From positions 1 through 39,778 of the forward strand of contig JACQFL010000007.1 of NCBI GenBank assembly GCA_016200085.1: DNA of 39,778 bases, in the 5' to 3' direction. Every line of letters starts with the position of its first letter. Within the stretch, counting starts at the first letter, position 1. Under the pieces are notes generated by a model that had not been told where the DNA came from, did no database searches, and saw nothing but the letters and a program-made list of their open reading frames with translations. Shown in pieces: positions 25,283 to 31,896 of the stretch. The position numbers and the translations under genes are program-made. The stretch is from Candidatus Rokuibacteriota bacterium. GTDB lineage: Bacteria > Methylomirabilota > Methylomirabilia > Rokubacteriales > CSP1-6.

Positions 25283-25790
25283 CCCGCCAGTCCTCGACCG
25301 TCAGCGCCCAGCGCTGGTGGTCGCGCCAGCGGCCCAGGATCTTGAGGTAGCGCGGCGAGAAGCCCTCCCGCCTGAACCCGGCGCGTCGGGCCAGCGCGAT
25401 CGACCGGCGGTTGCCGGGCTGGATGTTGGCCTCCACTCGATGCAGCCGCAGCGTCACGAAGGCCAGCCGCAGCATCAGCCGTAGCCCCTCGGTCATGTAC
25501 CCCTGTTGCGCGTGCTCGGCGAAGCCGTAGTAGCCGAGATACGCGCTGCGCAGGCGGCCGCGCACGATCTCGTTGAGGTTGAATACGCCGACGATCGCGC
25601 CGTCGGGTCGGCGGCAGACGAGCCGGGCCTCGCAGTTCTCACGCCGCGCGCGCCCGAGGGAGTGCGCGAACGCCCGCGCCGTGGTGGGCGCGGTTGACCA
25701 CGGGTGATGGTAGCGGCGGCTGCTGCGCGTCAGTCTCAAGAACTCGGTGCGATCGGCCGTGGTGGGCTTGCGCAGGAGCACGCGGGGCAC
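25194..25790 (-). CDS. GNAT-family N-acetyltransferase, RimJ/RimL-like
   Basis: The 198-residue protein begins VLLRKPTTADRTEFLRLTRS and has the acetyl-CoA-binding region GYYGFAEHAQQGYMTEGLRL followed by LRLHRVEANIQPGNRRSIAL and ARRAGFRREGFSPRYLKILG, the RimJ/RimL (Acetyltransf_3) pattern with Q-x-x-G-x-(A/M)-x-EG. It ends WRDHQRWALTVEDW plus a basic, low-complexity tail. That tail is encoded by the 89 nt antisense to the zincin gene and is probably not conserved. Substrate (protein N-terminus or small amine) unknown. The start is ATG at 25790. Confidence 0.88.
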   Translation of the reverse strand: MPRVLLRKPTTADRTEFLRLTRSSRRYHHPWSTAPTTARAFAHSLGRARRENCEARLVCRRPDGAIVGVFNLNEIVRGRLRSAYLGYYGFAEHAQQGYMTEGLRLMLRLAFVTLRLHRVEANIQPGNRRSIALARRAGFRREGFSPRYLKILGRWRDHQRWALTVEDWRASLPLPRSGASSRRRGRSSGRPRGPRSRG

Positions 25791-25884
25791 CGCCGGATTC
25801 TATCGTGGCTCGCGCCCAGCCCGCCTACACCGCCTGGTCGTGATGACCGGCGTACTGTTCTAGGCCGACAACGCAAGTTTTTCA

Positions 25885-25914
25885 TTGACAGGGACTTTCA
25901 GTTCTTCGTATGGT
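25885..25914 (+). promoter_or_regulatory. Strong sigma70-like promoter of the AbiEi-like gene
   Basis: A perfect -35 TTGACA (25885-25890) and TATGGT (25909-25914) are separated by 18 nt in a conspicuously AT-rich island. The predicted start near 25921 falls inside the operator palindrome, leaving a leader of about 30 nt to the ATG at 25951. Confidence 0.7.
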
Positions 25915-25933
25915 TTCAGCAGATGCTGAAAGT
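25894..25933 (+). promoter_or_regulatory. Operator-like nested palindromes over the promoter
   Basis: TTTCAGCA-GA-TGCTGAAA (25914-25931) is a perfect 8-bp-arm palindrome at the transcription start. The half-site ACTTTCAG also occurs at 25894-25901 between -35 and -10, and CTGAAAGT at 25926-25933 is its inverted partner. Three related half-sites over one promoter suggest repressor binding, most simply by the downstream winged-helix protein itself, as known for AbiEi antitoxins. Confidence 0.6.
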
Positions 25934-25950
25934 GGTGGTACAAGAGAAAC

Positions 25951-27000
25951 ATGCTCAAATCCGCAGAGATCCGGCGACAGGCGGCCCAGCGGCTACGGGA
26001 GCTGTTCCGCAGCGCGCGGGGGTGGGAGGAGAGCGCCGACGTCAGAATCGGCAGCCAGACCGCGGATTTGCTGCTGAAGTTCAAGCTTGGCGAGCAGGAG
26101 CCGACGCTCGTGGTTGAGGTCTGCTCCCTCGGCCAGCCCCGGGAGATCCGGGCCGCGGTGACCCGCCTGGGCGAGATCCGCAAGGAGCTGCCGGGCGCCC
26201 ACCCGGTGGCGGCCGCGGTCTACATCAGCCCCGCGAGCGCGCGGATCCTCAAGGCCAACAACCTCGGCTTCGTGGATCTCTCGGGCAACTGCTACCTCGC
26301 CTTCGACCAGGTCCTCATCGAGAAGGAAGGCAAGCGCAACGTGCGTCCGTCGTCACGGCCGCTGCGCTCGCTCTTCGCGCCGCGCGCCACCCGGGTGGTG
26401 CGCGTGCTGCTGGCCGACCCGGCCCGCGCCTGGCGGCTGGAAGAGCTCGGCAAGGCGGCCGATGTGAGCCTCGGCCACTCCCATAACGTGGTGAAGCGGC
26501 TCGAGGAGCTCGCCTGGGTCGAGCGCGACGACCATCAGCGCATCCGCCTCACCAAGGCCGCGGACCTGCTCGAGGCCTGGTGCGAGTCCTACTCGTACCG
26601 CGAGAACGAGATCCTCTCGTACGTCGTGCCCGAGCGTCTCACCCGCAAGTTCCTGACCGAGCTGGCCCGCGCGGCGGCGGCCGAGGGCCGCCGCTACGCC
26701 TTCACGCTCAACGCGGGGCTCTCGCTCGTCGCCCCGACGCTCCGCATCCCGGCCGTCCATTGCTACCTCGAGGGCGATCCCGCGCCGGTGGCCGCCGCGC
26801 TCGGCGCGCGCCGGGCGACGGAAGCCGACGGCACGCTGCACCTGCTGGCGCCGTACGACCCGGGGGTGTTCCACGGCCTGCTCGAGAAGGGCGGGCTCAA
26901 GGTCGTCTGCCTGCCGCAGCTGTACGCGGACCTGGCGCGCTACGAGCGGAGAGGCGCCGAGCAGGCCCAGCACTTGCGCCGCGAGGCGATGGGCTACTGA
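25951..27000 (+). CDS. AbiEi-like protein: degenerate nuclease-like domain plus winged helix
   Basis: The 349-residue protein has three visible parts. Residues 1-125 resemble a PD-(D/E)xK-type fold: D39 in QTADLLLKF, E56 in TLVVEVCSLGQPREIRA, then YISPASARILKANNLGFVDL and SGNCYLAFDQ; the catalytic lysine position (E-x-K) is C58, so it is probably inactive. Residues ~145-205 are a winged helix (RVVRVLLADPARAWRLEELG, GHSHNVVKRLEELAWVER). The rest resembles the C-terminal domain annotated in type IV AbiEi antitoxins. No AbiEii nucleotidyltransferase toxin is adjacent, so it is an orphan regulator or antitoxin. Its promoter carries operator-like palindromes, suggesting autoregulation. Confidence 0.7.
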   Translation: MLKSAEIRRQAAQRLRELFRSARGWEESADVRIGSQTADLLLKFKLGEQEPTLVVEVCSLGQPREIRAAVTRLGEIRKELPGAHPVAAAVYISPASARILKANNLGFVDLSGNCYLAFDQVLIEKEGKRNVRPSSRPLRSLFAPRATRVVRVLLADPARAWRLEELGKAADVSLGHSHNVVKRLEELAWVERDDHQRIRLTKAADLLEAWCESYSYRENEILSYVVPERLTRKFLTELARAAAAEGRRYAFTLNAGLSLVAPTLRIPAVHCYLEGDPAPVAAALGARRATEADGTLHLLAPYDPGVFHGLLEKGGLKVVCLPQLYADLARYERRGAEQAQHLRREAMGY

Positions 27001-27030
27001 GGACGTCGACGAAAGGGGGTGAACCACTCC

Positions 27031-27066
27031 ATGGCGAAGAAGAAGGCCAAGAAGAAGAAGAAGTAG
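27031..27066 (+). CDS. Lysine-rich micro-ORF 1 (11 residues)
   Basis: ATG at 27031 to TAG at 27064-27066 encodes MAKKKAKKKKK. A very strong Shine-Dalgarno (AAAGGGGGTGA, 27012-27022) is placed correctly, 8 nt before the ATG. It begins 30 nt after the AbiEi-like stop and is probably cotranscribed. It could be a basic nucleic-acid-binding peptide or a leader peptide that senses Lys-tRNA supply or makes ribosomes pause; nothing in the sequence decides. It is one of two near-identical copies. Confidence 0.55.
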   Translation: MAKKKAKKKKK

Positions 27067-27117
27067 CGCAGCCATACCGGGTGGTGCGACTCCACGCGAA
27101 GGGAGGTGAGCGACTCC

Positions 27118-27159
27118 ATGGCGAAGAAGAAGGCGGCGAAGAAAAAGAAGAAGAAGTAA
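27118..27159 (+). CDS. Lysine-rich micro-ORF 2 (13 residues)
   Basis: ATG at 27118 to TAA at 27157-27159 encodes MAKKKAAKKKKKK. It is preceded by the strong Shine-Dalgarno GGGAGGTGAG (27101-27110). It differs from copy 1 by one extra Ala and one extra Lys codon and uses one AAA among the AAG codons. Two consecutive GC-rich hairpins follow within 80 nt. Conservation of both reading frame and ribosome binding site between copies argues that it is translated. Confidence 0.55.
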   Translation: MAKKKAAKKKKKK

Positions 27160-27173
27160 GCACGGCTTCACCC

Positions 27174-27197
27174 GGTGGGGGGTGGCGGCCTCCCACC
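27174..27197 (+). terminator. First hairpin after the lysine micro-ORFs
   Basis: GGTGGG (27174-27179) pairs with CCCACC (27192-27197), extended inward by a G-U and two G-C pairs around a TGGCGG loop. There is no T-tract after it. It may act with the next hairpin. Confidence 0.45.
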
Positions 27198-27210
27198 ATG
27201 AACACGCTAC

Positions 27211-27236
27211 CGGGAGGGGGCGAACGCCCCCTCCCG
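27211..27236. terminator. Perfect 12-bp hairpin between convergent units
   Basis: CGGGAGGGGGCG-AA-CGCCCCCTCCCG is perfectly self-complementary and lies 51 nt after micro-ORF 2 and 6 nt beyond the rpmB stop on the other strand. TTGTGCTT follows on the plus strand. It likely serves both directions. Confidence 0.75.
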
Positions 27237-27242
27237 TTGTGC

Positions 27243-27434
27243 TTAAATGACCTTCGTGACCTTCCCCGCCTTCAGGCAGCGGGTGCAGACGCGAACGCGC
27301 TGCGCCCGGCCGGCGACGAGCGCGCGCATCGAGACCAGGTTCGGCAGCCAGCGCCGCTTGGTGAGCTTGTGCGCGTGGCTGACGCTGTGACCGACCGCGG
27401 GACCTTTCCCGCAGATGTCGCACCGCTGGGCCAT
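27243..27434 (-). CDS. rpmB: Large ribosomal subunit protein bL28
   Basis: The 63-residue protein begins [20 protein letters not shown] and continues [15 protein letters not shown] and [18 protein letters not shown], the bL28 pattern. It keeps the zinc-ribbon CxxC pairs (C5/C8 and the later VCTRC pair), i.e. the zinc-binding C+ form. The ATG at 27434 is preceded by AAGGAG and a well-formed promoter on the minus strand. It is divergent from recG and ends at a strong hairpin. Confidence 0.97.
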   Translation of the reverse strand: MAQRCDICGKGPAVGHSVSHAHKLTKRRWLPNLVSMRALVAGRAQRVRVCTRCLKAGKVTKVI

Positions 27435-27453
27435 GACGACTCCTTGGGGCTGA

Positions 27454-29583
27454 ATGGGACCGTCCGAGACGACGAAGTCTTATAGCACGCCCGCCCATGG
27501 CGGGCAAACCTCGCCGGGGCTGGCCACGCCCCTGCGCTTCCTGAAGGGCGTCGGCCCGCGGCGCGCCGAGCTGCTCGCGAAGAAGGGCCTGGAGACGGTG
27601 GCCGATGCCCTGCTGTTCGTCCCCTTGCGGCACGAGGACCGCACGCGCCTGACCCCGCTGCGCTCGCTCGTGCCCGGCCAGGCGCAGACGTGCTCCGCCG
27701 AGATCGTGGGCCTCAGCCCGCCGCCGCCGGGCCGCCCGCGCGTGCCGTTCTCGGTCATGCTGCGAGACGCGAGCGGTTACGGCACGGCGAGCTGGTTCAA
27801 GGGCGGCTATCTCGCGCGCGTGCTCAAGCGCGGCCAGCGGCTGATCCTGCACGGCAAGGTCACGCGCTACAAGGGCACCGTCCAGCTCCAGCATCCCGAG
27901 TTCGAGATCGTCGAGGGGGACGACGACGAGCAGCTGCACGCCGGGCGCCTCGTGCCCGTGTACTCCTCGACGGAGGGCCTGGCCCAGCGCCCGCTGCGCG
28001 CGCTCATGTGGACGCTCGTGGAGACGTTCGCGCGGGGCGTGCCAGACGTCCTCCCCGAGGCCGTGCGCGCCCGCCGGCGGCTCGTTCCGCTCGCCGAGGC
28101 GCTGCTCGGCGCGCACTTCCCGCCGAGCGAGGCGGCGCTCGTCGCCGCCCGCCGGCGCCTGGCCTTCGACGATTTCCTGCTCCTCCAGCTTGGCCTGGCG
28201 ATTTTGAGATCGCGCACGGCGCGCGAGCGCGGCATCGCCATGGCGCCGCCGGGCGACCTCGTGGCCCAGCTGCGCGCGAGCCTGCCCTACACGCTCACCG
28301 GCGCCCAGGAGCGCGTGTGGGGCGAGATCCGCCGCGACATGGCGGCGCCCGATCCGATGCAGCGGCTGCTGCAAGGCGACGTCGGCTCCGGCAAGACGGT
28401 GGTGGCGGGGCTCGCCGTGCTGACGGCGATCGAGGCCGGCTACCAGGCGGCGGTCATGGCGCCGACCGAGATCCTCGCCGAGCAGCACTACATGACGTTC
28501 CGCCAGATCCTCGGCCCGCTCGGCGTCTCGGTGACCCTCCTGACCTCGTCGCTGAAGGGGCGCGACCGCGCCGCCCGCCGCGGGGCGGTGGCCACCGGCG
28601 AGCACGCGTGCGTGGTGGGCACGCACGCGCTCGTGCAGGAGGCCGTGGAGTTCCGCCGGCTCGGCCTGGTGGTCGTCGACGAGCAGCACCGCTTCGGCGT
28701 CGCCCAGCGCGCGCGCCTGCGCGCCAAGGGCGAGCACCCCGACCTGCTCGTGATGACGGCCACGCCCATCCCCCGCACCCTCGCGCTCACCCTCTACGGC
28801 GACCTCGACGTCTCGGTGCTCGACGAGCTGCCCCCGGGCCGGCGGCCGATCAGGACGGTGGCGCGCACGGAGTCGAAGCGGCGCGAGATCTATGCCTTCC
28901 TCAAGGACCAGATCCGCGAGGGCCGCCAGGCCTACGTGGTCTACCCGCTGGTCGAGGAGTCCGAGGCCGTGGACCTCAAGGCGGCCACCGACATGGCCCG
29001 CCACCTCCAGGCCGAGGTCTTCGCCGATCTCACCGTGGGCCTCATGCACGGCCGGCTCGCCTTCGAGGAGAAGGACGCCATCATGCGGCGCTTCAAGGCG
29101 GGTGAGATCCACGTGCTCGTGTCGACGACGGTGATCGAGGTCGGGATCGACGTGCCGAACGCCTCCGTGATGCTCATCGAGCACGCCGAGCGCTTCGGCC
29201 TCTCCCAGCTGCACCAGCTGCGCGGCCGCGTCGGCCGCGGCCCGTGGAAGTCCTACGCCATCCTGCTCCACGCCCCCCATCCCAGCGAGGAGGCGCGGCG
29301 TCGCATCGACGTGATGGTGGAGACCAACGACGGCTTCCGTGTCGCGGAGGTCGACCTGCAGCTGCGCGGTCCGGGCGACTTCTTCGGCACGCGCCAGTCG
29401 GGGCTGCCCGAGTTCCGCTCCGCCGACCTGCTCCGCGACGCCGCCGTGCTGGAGGAGGCGCGCCAGGAGGCGCAGGCGATCGTGGCCGCCGATCCCGAGC
29501 TGCTCGCGGCCCCGCACCGCGGTCTGCGGCGCGAGCTGCTCGAGCGCTGGCGGGGCAAGCTCGCCCTCGCCACCGCCGGCTGA
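27454..29583 (+). CDS. recG: ATP-dependent DNA helicase RecG
   Basis: The 709-residue helicase has an N-terminal wedge/OB domain ([40 protein letters not shown]), Walker A GDVGSGKT at 308-315, DEQH box at 409-412, [20 protein letters not shown], and the C-terminal [10 protein letters not shown] motif with [20 protein letters not shown]. It reverses stalled forks and processes junctions, linking it functionally to ruvABC earlier in the window. The start is doubtful: the ATG at 27454 is only 19 nt from the rpmB start and would put the rpmB promoter inside recG. An in-frame CTG at 27520 just before homology begins is an alternative. Confidence 0.93.
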   Translation: MGPSETTKSYSTPAHGGQTSPGLATPLRFLKGVGPRRAELLAKKGLETVADALLFVPLRHEDRTRLTPLRSLVPGQAQTCSAEIVGLSPPPPGRPRVPFSVMLRDASGYGTASWFKGGYLARVLKRGQRLILHGKVTRYKGTVQLQHPEFEIVEGDDDEQLHAGRLVPVYSSTEGLAQRPLRALMWTLVETFARGVPDVLPEAVRARRRLVPLAEALLGAHFPPSEAALVAARRRLAFDDFLLLQLGLAILRSRTARERGIAMAPPGDLVAQLRASLPYTLTGAQERVWGEIRRDMAAPDPMQRLLQGDVGSGKTVVAGLAVLTAIEAGYQAAVMAPTEILAEQHYMTFRQILGPLGVSVTLLTSSLKGRDRAARRGAVATGEHACVVGTHALVQEAVEFRRLGLVVVDEQHRFGVAQRARLRAKGEHPDLLVMTATPIPRTLALTLYGDLDVSVLDELPPGRRPIRTVARTESKRREIYAFLKDQIREGRQAYVVYPLVEESEAVDLKAATDMARHLQAEVFADLTVGLMHGRLAFEEKDAIMRRFKAGEIHVLVSTTVIEVGIDVPNASVMLIEHAERFGLSQLHQLRGRVGRGPWKSYAILLHAPHPSEEARRRIDVMVETNDGFRVAEVDLQLRGPGDFFGTRQSGLPEFRSADLLRDAAVLEEARQEAQAIVAADPELLAAPHRGLRRELLERWRGKLALATAG
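27479..27507 (-). promoter_or_regulatory. rpmB promoter
   Basis: On the minus strand TTGCCC (27507-27502) and TATAAG (27484-27479) are separated by exactly 17 nt. A 7-bp-arm palindrome (GCCCGCC-CAT-GGCGGGC, 27489-27505) lies in and over the spacer/-35. The predicted start near 27472 leaves a ~38-nt leader with AAGGAG before the rpmB ATG. Confidence 0.65.
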
Positions 29584-29605
29584 TCGAAAGGGTGGAGCCA
29601 CGCCC

Positions 29606-30160
29606 ATGCGGGTGATCGCGGGGACGCTCAAGGGCCGGCGGCTGGTCGCGCCCCGCGGCGCGACCACGCGGCCGACGGCCGACCAGGTCCGCATCGCGCT
29701 CCTCGACACGCTGGCCCCGTGGCTGCCCGGGGCCCGCGTGCTCGACCTCTTCGCCGGCGCCGGCGGCGTCGGTTTCGAGGCGCTCTCGCGCGGAGCGGCG
29801 CAGGCGACGTTCGTGGAGCGGGACGCGCGGGCCCTCGCGGCCCTCCGCGAGAACGTCGAGGCCCTCGGGGTCGCCGCGCAGGCGCAGGTCATTCGCGGCG
29901 ACGTCGCCCGGACCGTCGAGCGGCTCGGCGCGCGCGGGGCGCGCTTCGACGTCATCTTCCTCGACCCGCCCTACGCGGGTGACGCCGTGGCCGCCGCGCT
30001 GGAGGCCCTCGCCGCCGCCGGCGTCCTCGCCCCCGGAGGCGTCGTCGTCGCCCAGCACTTCACCAAGCGCCCGCCGGCCGACGCCGTGGGCGCGCTGCGC
30101 GCGTTCCGCACGCGCCGGTTCGGGGAGACGACCTTGACTTTCTTTGGAGCGGGTGCGTAG
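29606..30160 (+). CDS. rsmD: 16S rRNA (guanine(966)-N2)-methyltransferase RsmD
   Basis: The 184-residue methyltransferase has the typical start MRVIAGTLKGRRLVAPRG, TRPTADQVRIALLDTL, SAM motif LDLFAGAGGVGFEALSRG (46-63) and catalytic DPPY at 120-123. It methylates G966 of 16S rRNA during small-subunit assembly. The ATG at 29606 is preceded by AAGGGTGGAG. It lies 22 nt after recG and directly upstream of coaD, a very common rsmD-coaD pair. Confidence 0.95.
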   Translation: MRVIAGTLKGRRLVAPRGATTRPTADQVRIALLDTLAPWLPGARVLDLFAGAGGVGFEALSRGAAQATFVERDARALAALRENVEALGVAAQAQVIRGDVARTVERLGARGARFDVIFLDPPYAGDAVAAALEALAAAGVLAPGGVVVAQHFTKRPPADAVGALRAFRTRRFGETTLTFFGAGA

Positions 30161-30186
30161 AGTCTGCCGTCTGCGAGGAGGCGAGC

Positions 30187-30684
30187 GTGGGGAAGCGCGC
30201 GGTCTATCCCGGGATGTTCGACCCGATGCACAACGGCCATCTCGACGTCATCCACCGGAGTCTCCGGATCTTCGACGAGCTGATCGTGGCCGTGGTCGGC
30301 AACCCGGGCAAGACGCCGCTGTTCACCATGGCCGAGCGCATGGAGATGATCGACGAGGCGACGCCCGATCTCGGATCGAACTTCCGCATCGTCGCCTTCG
30401 ACGGCCTGCTCATCGACCTCGTCGATCGCGAGCGCGCGGACTGCATCGTGCGCGGGATCCGCGCGGTGTCGGACTTCGAGTACGAGTTCCAGATGGCGCT
30501 CATGAACCGCAAGCTCAAGAGCACGGTGGAGACGGTGTTCCTCATGCCGCACGAGAAGTACACCTACATCTCGTCGCGGCTCATCAAGGAAGTGGCCAGC
30601 TTCGGCGCGACGGTCACGGGCATGGTGCCGCCCGTGGTCGAGAAGCGCCTCGTCGAGAAGTTCCCCCCCAAGACGCCGGCCTGA
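30187..30684 (+). CDS. coaD: Phosphopantetheine adenylyltransferase CoaD
   Basis: The 165-residue enzyme makes dephospho-CoA from 4'-phosphopantetheine and ATP. Landmarks are the nucleotidyl-transfer motif at 7-18 (YPGMFDPMHNGH with H18), RMEMIDEA, VRGIRAVSDFEYEFQMALMN, and the C-terminal YISSRLIKEVASFG. The N-terminal motif departs from the usual (S/T)FDP(x)TNGH: M10 replaces the Ser/Thr and H15 the Thr. The GTG at 30187 follows AGGAGG closely (spacing about 5 nt). Confidence 0.95.
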   Translation: MGKRAVYPGMFDPMHNGHLDVIHRSLRIFDELIVAVVGNPGKTPLFTMAERMEMIDEATPDLGSNFRIVAFDGLLIDLVDRERADCIVRGIRAVSDFEYEFQMALMNRKLKSTVETVFLMPHEKYTYISSRLIKEVASFGATVTGMVPPVVEKRLVEKFPPKTPA

Positions 30685-30705
30685 GCCGGCGGAGGATTCG
30701 CCGCC

Positions 30706-31896
30706 GTGCTCGCTGACCGTCTGAAGAGTCTCGCCCCGTCCGCCACCCTCGCCGTGCAGGCCAGGGCCAGGGAGCTGCGCGCGCGCGGCGTCGACGTGAT
30801 CTCCTTCGGCGCCGGCGAGCCCGACTTCGACACTCCCGAGCGGATCAAGGAGGCCGCGGTGGCGGCGCTGCGCCGGGGGCAGACCAAGTACACCGAGGTG
30901 GGCGGCATCCCGGAGCTGCGCCAGGCGGTCTGCGCGAAGCTCCGGCGCGACAACGGGCTCGACTACGAGCCGGCGGAGATCCTCGTCTCCTGCGGGGCCA
31001 AGCACGCGCTCTTCAACATCGTCACCGCGCTGGTCAACCCCGGCGACGAGGTCATCGTGCCCAGCCCGTTCTGGGTGTCGTACCCGGAGCAGGTGCAGCT
31101 GATGGGCGGGGTGCCCGTGATGGTCGAGACCCACGAGGCGACCGGCTTCGACCTCGATCCCGACCGCGTGCGCGCGGCGGTGACCCCGCGCACGAAGCTC
31201 GTCGTGCTCAACAGCCCGAACAACCCGACGGGCGCGGTCTTCTCGCGGGCCGCCATGGAGGCGGTGGGCCGGCTCGCCGTCGAGCGCGGCCTGTGGATCG
31301 TCTCCGACGAGTGCTACGAGCCGTTCACCTTCGAGGGCCGGCACGTCTCGGTGGCGGCGCTCGACCCGGAGATCAAGGCGCGCACCATCGTGGTGAACAC
31401 CTGCTCCAAGGCGTACGCGATGACCGGCTGGCGGCTGGGCTACGCCGCCGGGGCGCGCCCGCTCATCAAGGCCATGACCGACGTGCAGAGCCAGGTGACG
31501 TCGAACCCGACCTCGATCGCCCAGTGGGCCGCCATCGAGGCGCTCTCCGGACCTCAAGATACAGTGGCCAAGATGGCCGGCGAGTTCGACCGCCGCCGGC
31601 GCCTCATCGTCGACGGGCTCAACCGGCTGCCCGGAATCTCGTGCACGATGCCGAAGGGGGCGTTCTACGCGTTCGCCAACGTCTCCGGCCTCTTCGGGCG
31701 CGCGCTCCCGGGCGGCAAGCCCCTGGGCGGCTCGACCGATGTGACGGCCTTCCTGCTCGAGCACGCGCGGGTGGCGGTGGTGCCCGGGGTCGACTTCGGC
31801 TCGGACGCCCACATCCGCATGTCGTACGCGACGAGCGCCGAGCTCATCCGCGAGGGCCTCGCCCGGATGGACGCCGCGCTCCGCGGGCTGCGATAG
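30706..31896 (+). CDS. Class I PLP aminotransferase (aspartate/prephenate type)
   Basis: The 396-residue fold-type I enzyme has ISFGAGEPDFDTP, the Lys loop K235 in NTCSKAYAMTGWRLGYAAG, NSPNNPTGAVF (N173) and the C-terminal substrate arginine in IRMSYATS. This matches the bacterial AspB-like (class Ib) aspartate aminotransferases, some of which also act on prephenate. The GTG start at 30706 follows GGAGG at 30691-30695, a good ribosome binding site 10 nt upstream. Its TAG stop overlaps an in-frame ATA of the next gene (ATAG). Confidence 0.9.
   Translation: MLADRLKSLAPSATLAVQARARELRARGVDVISFGAGEPDFDTPERIKEAAVAALRRGQTKYTEVGGIPELRQAVCAKLRRDNGLDYEPAEILVSCGAKHALFNIVTALVNPGDEVIVPSPFWVSYPEQVQLMGGVPVMVETHEATGFDLDPDRVRAAVTPRTKLVVLNSPNNPTGAVFSRAAMEAVGRLAVERGLWIVSDECYEPFTFEGRHVSVAALDPEIKARTIVVNTCSKAYAMTGWRLGYAAGARPLIKAMTDVQSQVTSNPTSIAQWAAIEALSGPQDTVAKMAGEFDRRRRLIVDGLNRLPGISCTMPKGAFYAFANVSGLFGRALPGGKPLGGSTDVTAFLLEHARVAVVPGVDFGSDAHIRMSYATSAELIREGLARMDAALRGLR

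Larger units (their letters stand above)
27010..27159 (+). repeat. Tandemly duplicated ribosome-binding-site/micro-ORF unit
   Basis: Two units (27010-27066 and 27097-27159) share a GGGGGTGA or GGGAGGTGAG Shine-Dalgarno, the string ACTCCATGGCGAAGAAGAAG, and a run of AAG codons. Between them, 27080-27096 has a decayed third copy of the leader (GTGCGACTCCACGCGAAG). The duplication includes the translation signals, so it is a gene-level duplication rather than simple slippage of AAG. Confidence 0.75.

Noticed and set aside
27031..27159. Explanation of the lysine micro-ORFs as simple AAG microsatellite slippage
   Set aside because: The duplication includes the leader and Shine-Dalgarno, and both frames have proper starts and stops, so slippage alone does not explain it.
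26353..29955. A 1200-codon open frame on the minus strand antisense to the AbiEi-like gene and recG
   Set aside because: Its protein is Arg/Ala/Gly/His-rich low complexity with no domain. It is a shadow produced by GC-rich third positions of recG, and it crosses the real rpmB gene.
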